A DNA stretch of 64,000 nucleotides from Phycomyces nitens (lineage: Eukaryota > Mucoromycota > Mucoromycetes > Mucorales > Phycomycetaceae), in the NCBI GenBank assembly GCA_022702545.1, contig JAHRBC010000004.1, forward strand, positions 5,920,001 through 5,984,000. The letters are read 5' to 3'. The first letter of the stretch is position 1. Each line of letters starts with the position of its first letter. Of this stretch, positions 38,001 to 50,314 are shown piece by piece. A program made the translations under genes and the position numbers. A model generated the notes under the pieces. That model saw nothing but the letters and a program-made list of their open reading frames with translations, ran no database searches and was not told the origin of the DNA.

Positions 38001-41000
38001 GACATAAAGAGAGTAATGAGGACAAACATATCGAGGACGTTCCAGCCATTCAACAAGTATGCGTTGGGGGTCAAGAAGAATCCATCGGCAATAACCTTGA
38101 TAACAAATTCAACGGAGAAGATGATGGTGAATGCCCAGTCAACATACTTGAGTATGATGATCTTGGGTTCTTCGCTACGGTTTTCGGCAGCATAGACGGG
38201 TGAATTGTAGATGGTTAATACGACATTGGTTATCACGCAAGACACGATGAAAAATGAGAACAAGAGACTGTGCCAGTATGAAGGCGCCCTTCCGAACGTA
38301 CGTTCTCCACGACTGGGGGGAACAAGTGTTTGGCATGCTCGTCTGATGAAATTACTCGGAGAGAAAAGATACAATGCCTTGTCATAGGTCGGATGCGACA
38401 TGATAAATTCTTGTTGGTTTGCTTTTCTCTCTTCCATGTTATGACTGACAGCTTCGGCAACTCTAGATGCAGCAGTTTCCTTTGACGAAGAATCAAACAA
38501 ATAACGCATGGATTGAGGGTCATTGGAGTTCCCTTGCTTGTTGTGGTCGTAAAATGTTGAAAACTGCTCAAAATTAAAGGCATCGATGTTTAAGCTTTTG
38601 CGAGGGTTATTGGCCAAAAGATGAGGAGATGCGTTTTTCTTGGATATCAAGATGTCCCCAAGGAAATTCTTTGTTTTTGCCAAAAAGTCTTTTTCGACAG
38701 ATCGATCTATTTGGGTTGACCGTTTGTTAACCTTTTTTTTAAAAAAATAAAGTAAAATAAAGACCAAGATTAGTTTATGTCCTATTGTTGGTAGAGTCGA
38801 CCAAACCTTTCTATCCTTTGAAAAATAATTCTCTGCTGCCTCATTCATGAATTCGCGCACTGCATTCTTTTGGACTGGCAAGAGCAAAGTTGTGGGCATG
38901 TTTTTGATCTCTAGTTCTTTGGGCTTGGCTTTCATGTAACGATAGATATTCCAGCGACTGACAATTGGATCGTCAGTGACAAACGCACTCTCTGTTTTTT
39001 CGACGTAGTATTGTATCTGTCGCTTTTTCTTTTCTTCTTCAGCAGTTTCGAAATTTTCCATGAGAATAGCAATAAACATATTTACAAGTACGACTACAAG
39101 GTAAAATAAAATACGATTGAATATTGAACCTACAAGCATTGTCGACCTTACAATTCGAAAACGCAAACCAGCATACAAGGAAAAGAGCATATATTGCACT
39201 GTTTTTCGACTTTGACCCGGCTTCCATTGCTGTATAAAGAACCGTCGTCCAATCTTCACCAGAGAATAACTGAATAGATAAAAAAAAGATAAGTGAATTT
39301 GTTTTTAATGATCTTGTTAATAGATTACCTGATAAAGAGCAACAAACGAATTGTAAATAGAGAAAAATCGCATTTCTTCTCCAGTATCATTAAGATCACC
39401 TTCAAACAGTTGATATGCCTAGAAATTTCAAAAATGACAACATTATGGTTGGCACCCAAGATCAAGAAATATATAGATGCAATTCTTACCACAATAGCGC
39501 ACAAAAATGTCGACAAGAAGATAAAGAACACCAAGTTGATGAGACCATACACACTACCGAGTACGCGAGACTGGAAAAGAGAGTTATTGATGAGCAATAG
39601 AATTGATTCGACCACCTTACCATCAATGTCCTCAGACGCGGAACTGCAACAACGACACGATAGATCCGGACCACCTGGAAGCCTGTCAACCATGCATAGG
39701 CAACCTTGTTATCATGAATCGGAGGGATCCAGATTATACAGGTTACAATGGCAATAAAAAAGTCCACTCTATTCATTTTTTCATGAAAGAATTTTTTCAG
39801 TTGACGTCTTTGACTGGCCAGACGCAGTAAGATCTCTACCAAGAAGGCGAGTGTGAAACCCAATTCAGCATAATCTGCAAAACAGGATATTAGATTATCA
39901 TTGGACATATTTTAAGTTTTATGAGTGAAACCATGGTTACCTAGAGCAGCCAGCTGCTCGGATGTCATGCTGTTATTCTTGGCTCCCATAACAACCAAAT
40001 CAACAACAACCAACAGAATCCAAAAAGGACGTGTGACAGTAACTATGCCAGTAAGTGCCGACTTCTTGACCTTTGCCAAATTATTAATGTTCTCTCCAAA
40101 TGACCAGCCTTCGTCTGCATCTGCCAATACAGGTGTTGCCCTTTGAAAACAAACAAAGCCCCAAAAAGAGTAAGTTCAAGAACGGGGTTGCATACAGACT
40201 GCGGGCGCCTCTTTTATATATATATATTTTACCTTGAGGTTGTGAATGCCGAGTGTTGAGAATCCTCACGCACCTTGGCAAACATTTCATTGATCACGGC
40301 AACGAAAAGGTTAATAAGCCAGAAATTCATTACAATCACAAGGACGATGAAATAAAGACATGCAAAATAGTATTCGGCATCCATCATATCGTACATTCTG
40401 TCAGTCCAGGATTGATCTACATACAGGCGCTATGTCAGTAGAATTCAAAGAAAAAAAAAGGTACATACCTCCTGCAATGATCATTACAATAAGCATAGAG
40501 GCAAATATATTGTCAAAGCTAATGGTGTTTCCAAAAGGGTTCTCTGTTTCCTGCAATAAAAGAACATTAGTCTTTTGCGCCTTGTTTGGATAGCAAATGT
40601 TTACCTTGCAGACCAAGCCATTAGGGCATATGAACCCCTTTGACCATGGACCTGGGTTTCCGTTCTTTAGCAGGAATGGCTTCTCTTCATCATCAACATA
40701 GTAACCTCCACAGTATTGTTGAAGTATCTGGACATCGTCGGGATTCTCGGGATCTATTAAAAGATCATCAATACTTTTGTTGTTGTCATGGTTTGTGCTC
40801 TGTTTGCTAAACATTGGATTTCCATACTTGTCCACACACAACGACGAAGGTAAGATCCTTTAAAGGATTGGACACCAACAATACTAAAGCGACAAAAATC
40901 AAGGGGGTTATGTTTTACAATTCCATACTGTGGTTACTCATCTTTACATGCTCCTTAAACTATCAAGCTTCAAGACTTACGCAAAAATGATAAAGAAGAA

Positions 41001-42562
41001 CAAGACAAAGAACAAGACGTTTCTCAAAAGTGGTGCTGCCTTTTTCAGACTCTGAAGAATGACCTTGTTGCCGTTTGTAATGTTGAGAAGGCGCAAGAGT
41101 ATAAGGGTCGAGAGCATCTTGAAAACCATAATACGCCTCGTTTCTCCAATGATCTCTTGACCTGTCAATAGAAGAGCAAGGTCAATCCAATACGCAACAA
41201 CAGATAGAAAATCAATGCGGTTCCAACTATGACGAAGGAATGCCAATGGTGGAGCAATATCGCCCTCTTTCTTGACAGGATTAATGACAAGACCATAGAC
41301 AATTACGCGTATGATAATTGCAAGGCTGTGGATTGAATGAGTATCGTTTGACAAAAAGACTGAAAGGGGGTAAAAAGGGGGACGAAACTTACGTGTAACA
41401 GCAGAATATGCCAAGAAGGACGAATTGATTCCACTGGACTCCCCATTGTGAAGGCGGTTCAGGATTATGGTCGGTTCCCCATCCAACTGCAAGTAGTACA
41501 GATCCATGGAGTGCAATCAGCAGCATAATCAAGGTTTCTGTCCATCTTCAAAGGCCAATTAACATCATATTGTCTAGATCCCATCAATTTGACTACTTAC
41601 TTCCAGCACAGCATACTGGCCAATGTTACTCTTAGCCGGTTAGTGGGAGAGAATATGCCGCAGCTCTTACCCACTAAATAGATGTGTGATCCAACTTGTG
41701 TTTGCAATGTCTGTGTAAAGCTATCACGATCAAGCTCTCCTCCCCGTCTTTGGCTGGCTTCTATGTCTGGTGTCTGACGATGTGGTGTAGCTGGTGTGAG
41801 AGGAATGGCCTCTTCAACAGCCGGTGTTTCTTCTTCAAGTCTAGTTGCTTGCCGCATAGTGTCGTAGGTGGATTTTGGTATATTTAATGGTTTTGGCAGA
41901 GGGCCTCGATTTTGGACATTGACCACACGTCTTGACATACGTCGAATTACAGTTCCTACTTTGATAAGAGACTGACGCTTGCTGACCAAAGAGTTGTGCT
42001 GAGACTGTTGTCGCTGCATGTCTTGAGTAGGAGTGACAGGAGTCGATTCGTAGGGTCGAATAGAAGGAGGAGAAGGATCTCTGCCGGACCCTGAGGCATT
42101 GGCAGTTAGTTTGGCTGTATCCGAATAGTCCACATCATCTGTGGCATCGTAGGTGCGTATATAGGACTGCTCAGACATCAATGCAGTTGTGCTAAGGGAC
42201 TCTGCTAGTGAAGGTCGTCTATAACGATTGCGTGCTGTTTTCCGTGGCTTTGTGGGCACTTCGGGTTCTTGTGGACTGTGTGTGCTCACAGGTGGTGCCT
42301 GACCATCCTCAAATGCGGCCTTGAAGTCGCTCTGATCAATAGGTTTACTTCGAGTGTAGGTTCGTCTGAGATGAGTTTCTGGGACGATATCCTTGGTTGG
42401 GAAGGATAGAAAGGTTGGTACATTCTCAGGTACATGATTTAGAATGTCAGGTTGAGGAAGTTCCTGATCATCGAATTCTAGATCTCGGTATGGATTGTTC
42501 GACGATCTTGTTGATCCATACGCTGAAAACACTCCTTCTTGACGATGGCCGGGAACAGACAT
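35064..42562 (-). CDS. CCH1: Voltage-gated calcium channel alpha subunit (Cch1), one apparent frameshift
   Basis: Plasma-membrane high-affinity Ca2+ channel, partner of Mid1 in yeast. Twenty-two exons: 41601-42562, 41393-41545, 40981-41325, 40605-40883, 40469-40550, 40233-40416, 39941-40140, 39621-39874, 39490-39570, 39329-39418, 39152-39269, 38807-39093, 37159-38731, 36847-37111, 36588-36767, 36259-36501, 36090-36168, 35821-36033, 35667-35764, 35459-35616, 35239-35407, 35064-35184. Four six-helix domains are visible; S4 of III has RVFRAFKALRALRL. Pore blocks are GDQSW (I), SGEDW (II), SGEGW (III) and TGEGW (IV). The sum is one base short of 2045 codons because of a shift near 40831, after RRCVW. 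The intron 36169-36258 is AT-AC. The start ATG at 42562 is uncertain; the frame is open upstream without an ATG. The intron between exons 12 and 13 is a choice, since it reads through in frame. Confidence 0.88.
36169..36258 (-). other. U12-type AT-AC intron in CCH1
   Basis: On the minus strand the intron begins ATATCCTTT, the exact U12 AT-AC donor consensus. It ends TTCTTAC, with TTCCTTGAC (36180-36188), a U12 branch-site consensus, and the branch A 12 nt before the 3' end. Joining 36259 to 36168 gives DEIRKFKKIWAEFD, the conserved linker after domain IV, with a Lys codon split 2/1. GT-AG alternatives do not give this sequence. A TA/GT microsatellite lies inside the intron. Confidence 0.88.
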
Positions 42563-43167
42563 GAGGCTCAAGTACTCCTTCCTTGGCCCGGAGAGTGAAT
42601 TATGATCGCCCACATTCAGGTCACGAGATACCTCAAAGAGGTAAGAAAGGCAGTCAAAATGCTCATTTTTGCGCAGATTTTTATTAATTAATTTGCAATA
42701 GACGTAAAATCTTGGAAATCTGTGAAAGAGGCTTGAGTATCTTTATTGTAAATATCAAAAAGTTGCTTCAATTGAAAGGAGAGAAAAAAAAGAAACATTG
42801 GATTTTTCGCGAGTTAATTACAAAATGTCCCAGGTTCACCCACAGAATGTAGTGAGACCCAATACAAGCTTAATTCGGAAAGGCTCACTAATGAAAGCTA
42901 TTACAATTTCTTGCTATTTTAGATTGAAACGAGTATATATAATAATAATAATAAAAACACAAGTTTCAGCAGAAATACTCTGGGATTCTTTCATACTTGT
43001 ATAACCAGAAGCACTAGGATTCCGGTGGACAATGTAAACTATCTCAGAATAGCAAACATGGTTATTCCACGCGTAGACTAATTTTTTTTATCCCAAACAG
43101 TCCTTAACAAGGGATATTTTCTTAAACACAAGCACACCTCTTTCTCCATTTCTTCCAATTTTTCTTT
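42563..43167. promoter_or_regulatory. Divergent promoter region between CCH1 and URA2
   Basis: 605 bp separate the two start codons, reading outward. The first about 180 bp beside CCH1 stay open in the channel frame without an ATG, so an upstream non-ATG or spliced N-terminus cannot be excluded. No defined element was recognised. Confidence 0.45.
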
Positions 43168-46100
43168 ATGGCCTCTGGTTTCCCTGTCCCCTCTGTTGCA
43201 GATGCTGGTAGAGCACCTTCAACAGCCACAAACCCGCGTATTCCTGTTCCAGCTGCCAATGCAACACCACTCCCATTCTCTCCTCACTCTCATTTTGGCC
43301 CTCAGCGCGCTGCAACTGCAATAGAGAACCCAAAGGATGTCACCACAGCCGCGTTTGTTCTTCAAGACGGCACCAGTCTCCAGGGTGTATCGTTTGGTGC
43401 CGAAAAGAGCATTTCTGGAGAGTGTGTGTTCCAAACCGGTAAGAAGATGTTTAGGGTAATAACTGCCAGACCAGACAATAATAACTCTTTATAAAGGCAT
43501 GGTGGGATATCCCGAGTCATTGACAGATCCATCTTACCGTGGCCAGATCCTAGTCTTAACATTCCCCCTCATCGGCAATTATGGCGTACCCTCGCGGGAG
43601 GTTATGGAAGAATATTTGCATGGCATCCCTAAATACTTTGAGTCTTCAAGGATACATGTGGCTGGTTTGATTGTCGGCAATTATTCGCAAGACTATTCTC
43701 ACTACCTAGCCAAGTCATCTCTATCAGACTGGCTGAAAGAAAATGACGTACCAGCTCTCTATGGTATAGATACCCGTGCCATGACCAAGAAGATCAGAAA
43801 CCAAGGTGTTCTTCTGGGAAAGATCCTGTTCAGAAAGACCTCGGTGTCCTTTATTGATTCTGCGGCCTCTGCACTCGGACTGTCCAGGGAAAATGATCCC
43901 GAAAGGTGGTTAAACGACTTTAATGACATTGAATGGGTTGACCCAAACCAACGAAACCTGGTGGCCGATGTTTCAATCAAAGAGCCAAAAATATACAAGC
44001 CCCAGCCTTCAAAAGCCATAAAGACTTGTCATGGGCGCACCCTCAGGATCATTGCTGTCGATGTGGGTATGAAGTACAACCAGATCCGCTGCTTTGTTTA
44101 TCGTGGTGTCGAGCTCAAGGTTGTTCCATGGGATTATGATTTTGCGTCTGAACCAACAGACACCTATGATGGTCTCTTTATATCAAACGGTCCTGGTGAT
44201 CCAACCATGGTAAAGACCACGATCGATCATCTCAGAACTGTGCTCAAGGACGCCAAGAAGCCCATATTTGGTATCTGCCTTGGCCATCAGCTCCTGGCCC
44301 TTGCCGCAAATGCCAAGACAGTCAAGATGAAGTACGGCAATCGTGGCCAAAATATTCCTTGCACAGACACAATATCTGGCCGCTGTTATATTACAACCCA
44401 GAACCATGGGTATGCTGTGGATTCCACCACACTTCCCTCTTGTTTCCAAGAGCTATTCGTCAATGCCAATGACGGTTCAAATGAGGGCATTATTCATAAG
44501 ACACTTCCCGTATTCTCAGTCCAGTTCCACCCTGAATCTGCGGCTGGTCCTCGTGATACCGAGTTCTTATTCGATGTCTTTATCAATAGCGTGAAAGAAT
44601 GCGCTGATCTAGGCACCCTGTCTCCGATATCGATGCCAGGTGGGCTCAAAGCTGATAACATTATCAAGAATCCGAGAATATCGGTCAAAAAGGTCCTTGT
44701 ATTGGGTTCTGGTGGACTATCGATTGGTCAGGCAGGAGAGTTTGATTATTCTGGCTCTCAGGCTATAAAGGCTCTGAAAGAAGAAGGTATCTATACGGTC
44801 CTGATCAATCCAAACATTGCCACCATCCAGACATCAAAGGGACTCGCAGACAAGGTCTACTTCCTTCCTGTCACACCTAGTTTTGTGCGCAAGGTGATAG
44901 AGTTTGAGAAGCCGGATGGTATTTATGTTACCTTTGGAGGACAGACTGCGCTTAACGTGGGCATCAAGCTCAAGGACGAGTTTGAGAAGTTGGGTGTCCG
45001 AGTGCTCGGTACTCAGATAGACACTGTAATTACCACTGAAGATCGTGATTTATTTGCCCAAGCTTTGTTTGAGATCAATGAAAAGTGTGCTCCATCTGCC
45101 TCGGCTGTCTCAATCGACGAAGCCATCAAAGCTGCCAAGAATATTGGATATCCAGTCATCTGTCGTGCGGCTTATGCTCTGGGTGGTCTTGGATCTGGGT
45201 TTGCTAATAACGAGCAAGAGTTGGTTGCCCTTTGTAACAAAGCGTTTGCTACATCTCCTCAAGTGTTGGTTGAAAAGTCAATGAAAGGATGGAAGGAGAT
45301 TGAGTATGAGGTCGTTCGTGATTGTCAGGACAACTGTATTACAGTATGCAACATGGAGAACTTTGACCCTCTTGGCATCCACACTGGTGATTCCATTGTC
45401 GTAGCTCCTTCTCAGACACTTTCAGATGATGACTACAATATGCTCCGTACAACGGCTGTTAATGTGATCCGCCATTTGGGAGTTGTTGGCGAGTGTAATA
45501 TCCAATATGCGTTGAACCCATTTTCCAAAGAGTACTGCATTATTGAAGTCAATGCGCGACTATCTCGTTCTTCAGCCTTGGCATCCAAGGCTACTGGATA
45601 CCCACTTGCCTTTGTAGCTGCAAAGTTAGGGCTTGGGATCCCTTTGAATGAGATATCAAACAGCGTAACAAAGGTGACCTGTGCATGCTTTGAACCATCG
45701 CTCGACTACATTGTCGTCAAGATTCCTAGGTGGGATCTCAAGAAGTTCAATCGTGTGAGCACTGCGCTTAGCTCTTCTATGAAATCCGTGGGTGAAGTAA
45801 TGGCAATTGGCAGAACGTTTGAAGAGACAATCCAAAAGGCCATTCGAGCTATTGATTACAATCTGGTTGGATTCTCAGCCGTAAGTTGATTGAAACAGAA
45901 GAGGTTGGGATATTGACAACAAATCATTATTTTTGTAGATTGCTGACGTTGTAGATATGGACAACCTTGATGATGAGCTTAGAAATCCTTCGGATCAGCG
46001 TCTGTTTGCCATTGCTAATGCAATGGACAAAGGGTATACTGTAGAGCGTATATGGGAATTGACAAATATCGACAAGTGGTTCTTGACAAAGTTGATGCGA

Positions 46101-49100
46101 ATCATTAATTTTGATAAGCGTCTAGAGGGCTTTACAAAGACCAATATCCCTGGAAACCTGATACTTTCAGCTAAACAACTCGGCTTCTCTGATCGCCAGA
46201 TTGCCAACAAGATTAATAGCAATGAGATGTCTGTCAGAAAACTTCGTCAGGAATATGGTGTCACTCCGTTTGTGAAGCAAATTGATACAGGTAATGCATA
46301 GGTAAAAAAAAAAATATGTAAATATGGCTAACGTGGCTTTAATAGTTGCTGCAGAATTCCCTGCATTCACCAACTATCTGTACATGACCTATAATGCAAG
46401 TGAGCATGACATTTCATTTGAAGATAATGGTATAATGGTCCTTGGATCAGGAGTATACCGCATTGGCTCCTCTGTAGAATTTGACTGGTGTGCTGTTCGT
46501 GCTATTCGTACCCTTCGCGAAAATCATATAAAGACTGTCATGGTCAACTATAATCCAGAGACAGTTTCTACTGACTATGATGAAGCCGACCGTCTTTACT
46601 TTGAAAACATAAACATGGAGCGTGTACTTGATATCTACGAAATCGAGCATTCTTCTGGTGTCTTGATGGCAATGGGTGGCCAGACTCCCAACAATATAGC
46701 CTTGCCTTTATTCCGTCAGAATGTCAAGGTTCTTGGTACTTCACCAGAAATGATTGATAATGCCGAGAACAGATACAAATTCTCTCGCATGTGCGACCAA
46801 ATTGGTGTCGATCAGCCACTTTGGAAGGAACTGACTAGTTATGAAGAAGCCGATGACTTTTGTAACAAGGTCGGGTACCCTGTGCTTGTCCGGCCTTCCT
46901 ATGTTTTATCGGGTGCTGCTATGAATGTTGTGTTTTCAAAAGACGATTTGGCTTCCTATCTCAATGAGGCCGCTGCCGTCTCTCGGGATCATCCGGTAGT
47001 CATATCAAAGTACATTGAAGAAGCCAAGGAGATTGAGATGGACGCTGTTGCTTTGGATGGAAAGATGATTATGCACGTTATTTCAGAGCATGTAGAAAAC
47101 GCAGGTGTTCATTCTGGTGATGCCACACTTGTGCTGCCTCCCCAAGATTTGGATCCAGAAACAGTGCGCAAAATCGAAATCGCAACAGCAAAGATTGGAC
47201 GTGCTCTCAATGTCACTGGTCCCTACAACATTCAGTTTATTGCAAAAGATAATGAAATCAAGGTCATTGAGTGTAATGTTCGTGCTTCTCGTTCATTCCC
47301 ATTCGTATCCAAGGTCCTTGGGGTTGATTTGATTGAAATGGCTACCAATGCAATGCTCGGATTGCCAGTCGTACCTTATCCAAAGGTTGTAATTCCCAAG
47401 GATTATGTAGGAGTCAAGGTTCCCCAGTTTTCTTTCAGTCGTCTTTCTGGTGCAGATCCAGTGTTGGGTGTTGAAATGGCCTCGACTGGTGAAGTTGCCT
47501 GCTTTGGAAGGGATAAATATTCTGCTTATCTAAAGGCACTCTTGGCAACTGGATTCACGATTCCAAAAAAGAACATCCTATTGTCAATCGGTTCTTATAA
47601 AGAAAAGATGGAAATGCTGCCTTCTGTACAGAAACTTCATGAACTTGGATACACAATCTTTGCTACGGCTGGTACCGCAGATTTTATTCAAGAGCACAAC
47701 GTCCCTGTCAAGTACCTCGAAGTTTTGGATGGTGGAAATGATATTCTCAAAGCTGAATATTCGCTCCAACAGCACTTGGCTAAAAATTTGATTGATCTAT
47801 ATATCAACTTGCCTTCTCGCAATCGTTATCGTCGACCGGCATCATACATGTCCAAGGGCTATCGGTCTCGTAGGATGGCAGTGGATTACGATGTTCCTCT
47901 CTTGACCAACGTCAAGTGTGCAAAGGTGTTTGTTGAAGCCCTTGCTCGTAACCCTACCGGAGACTATGATATTCTCGGTATAGATTACAAGACTGGCCAC
48001 ACCTCTGCTACCCTTCCGGGCCTTTTCAATATTAATGCCTATATGTCACATAGCCAAAGCTTTGGCGCAATATCCGAGGCTTCCTTGTCCGCCGGATTCA
48101 CGACCCTTTCAGTCCATGCTTCTGATATTCGTGATAATGCATCTCTTGAACACGCAAACACAATCGCTCGCAAATCTGCTCACACAGACTACATTCTAAA
48201 CGTAATCTCTACAAAAGAAAACGCCTCCAAGCTAGGAGAATTCGCCGAAGACGCAGCATTTGTTTATATAAACACTGACAAGATTGGCAGTGGAGAAGTA
48301 TCTGTCTTTGACTCTGTATTCTCGTCATGGCCAAGTTCTCACTTGATTATTACCGAAGCCAAAGGCACAGATCTGGCAACAATTCTTTTACTAGCATCTT
48401 TGCACAATAGCGTGCTCCATATCTCAAATGTGGCAGGAAAGAGCGAACTTGACTTGATTGCCATGAGCAAGAAGAAAGGATTGGAAGTTACTTGCGACAT
48501 TGCTGTTTATTCTCTATTCTTCACCTCTGAAGAGTTTAACAATACCAAGCTTTTGCCTACAAAGGAAGAGCAAGACGAGCTATGGAAGAGGCTTGATGTA
48601 GTAGATTGTTTCTCTATTGGATCCCTTCCCACAAAATTAGGCAAAGAACTCGGAAAGAAGGTATCACCAACTGATGGCATTCAAGAAACTTTGCCATTGC
48701 TACTGGATGCAGTGTCTAAAGGGCGCCTGACACTCAAGGATATTTCTGACCGTCTTCATGAGAATCCGCGAAAGATATTCGGGCTGGTTCCTCAACCAGA
48801 AACATATATAGAAGTTGAAGTCGATCGTAAGCATGTTTGGTCTAAGAAAAGTGGATCATGGTCTCCTCTTGAGGGTCGTACACTATCTGGATTGATTCAC
48901 AGAGTCGTAGTAAACGAGACCACTGTATTTATGGAAGGTGTCTGCAAGTCGGACGGTACCTTGGGACGTAACATGTCTACACAGGCTTTTGCTGTCAAGT
49001 CAGCTACAAAGAAATCTGTACCAAAGCCAGTATACCCCGCTACAGAATCCGTTGACAAGTCGCGACGACTCGGCTCAGAAGAGCACTCGATGTTTGGAGC

Positions 49101-50109
49101 TACACCAGATGGTCAATTGGTTCTATACAAGTCTCCTACATTTGAACTCTCTGCTTCTCTTTCTCGTGTACTGAGCAGATCTCCATTTTACAAAAAGCAT
49201 ATCTTGCGCGCAAAACAGTTTGACCGAAACGATTTACACTTGCTCTTTAGCGTCGCTCAAGAGATGCGTGCCCTGGTAGAGCGTTATGGATGTGTCAATC
49301 TATTACAAAGCCGAGTAATTACCACCATGTTCTTTGAGCCCTCAACTCGTACATCTTCGTCATTTGAAGCTGCCATGTACCGCCTGGGTGGAAAGGTGGT
49401 TTCGGTAAGTGCAGCAACATCGTCTGTACAAAAGGGAGAATCACTTGCCGATACCGTTCGTACTCTCGGATGTTATTCGGATGCTATCGTTCTTCGTCAT
49501 CCCCAACCAGGCAGTGCTCAAATAGCTGCCAAATATTCAAAGGTTCCTATAATTAATGCAGGAGATGGTATTGGTGAGCATCCCACTCAAGCATTCTTGG
49601 ATATATTTACCATTCGTGAAGAGCTCGGTACCGTAAATGGACTGAGTGTAACCTTGGTTGGTGACCTCAAGAATGGCCGAACGGTACACAGTCTTGTCAA
49701 GCTCTTGACATACTATCAGGTTACAATCAATTATGTATCGCCCGAATCACTTTCTATGCCAGCAGATCTTATCCAAGAAGTCAAGGAAGCAGGTGTCACC
49801 CAGAATGTTTATCGTTCATTGGATAATGTTATTGGTTCCACTGACGTGTTGTACATGACGCGAGTGCAGAAAGAGAGATTCTCCACCGAGGAAGAGTATA
49901 ACAGCGTCAAGGATGCTTTTATTATTAATAATGACGTCTTGAGCAAGGCGCAGTCTCATATGATTGTATTGCACCCATTGCCTCGTGTAAATGAAATTGA
50001 ACCCGAAGTCGACTTTGACCAAAGAGCTGCCTACTTCCGCCAGATGCGTTATGGTCTTTATGTACGTATGGCTCTTTTGGCTTTAGTTATGGGTACCATG
50101 CGCAGCTAG
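43168..50109 (+). CDS. URA2: CAD-like pyrimidine fusion enzyme: glutaminase, carbamoyl-phosphate synthetase, DHOase-like, aspartate transcarbamylase
   Basis: Catalyses the first steps of UMP synthesis. Exons 43168-43438, 43497-45880, 45939-46290 and 46346-50109 give 2256 aa (yeast Ura2 2214). Glutamine amidotransferase domain: GICLGHQ with Cys about 351. Carbamoyl-phosphate synthetase: two ATP-grasp halves from about 460 to 1400. Methylglyoxal-synthase-like allosteric region: near 1410-1500 (ATAGTADF). Dihydroorotase-like domain: about 1550-1880; it lacks the HxH metal motif ([14 protein letters not shown]) and so looks inactive, as in yeast. Aspartate transcarbamylase: from about 1945, with [15 protein letters not shown] and [10 protein letters not shown] separate URA4 is therefore expected elsewhere. 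UTP feedback is expected from the family. Confidence 0.95.
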
Positions 50110-50314
50110 ATATTCTGTGAATGTGTAAAGTTCACACAAATATGTATAAAAACAAGGAGGACCAAATGAATTAAGAATAAAGTACATGTATTTAAAATAA
50201 ATTCAGCATGTTAATAATATCAATACAGTCAGTCAACTTGACATTGTTCGCTCCATCTTAATTATAATATTATTCTGTAATTTACTTGATATATCTAAAA
50301 AAAACCAATACTAC
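50110..50314. terminator. Convergent 3' gap between URA2 and UBP14
   Basis: 205 bp between two stop codons, AT-rich, with AATAAA-like motifs on both strands (for example AATAAA at 50176-50181). Both genes presumably end their transcripts here. Confidence 0.45.

Noticed and set aside
37508..38195. Plus-strand frames of about 100-135 codons
   Set aside because: Antisense of the largest CCH1 exon, which has strong channel homology.
39100..39227. Reading straight through the CCH1 segment near 39100 without an intron
   Set aside because: It would end in a stop and lose NFVLVNMFIAIL; the GT-AG intron 39094-39151 restores the S6 helix.
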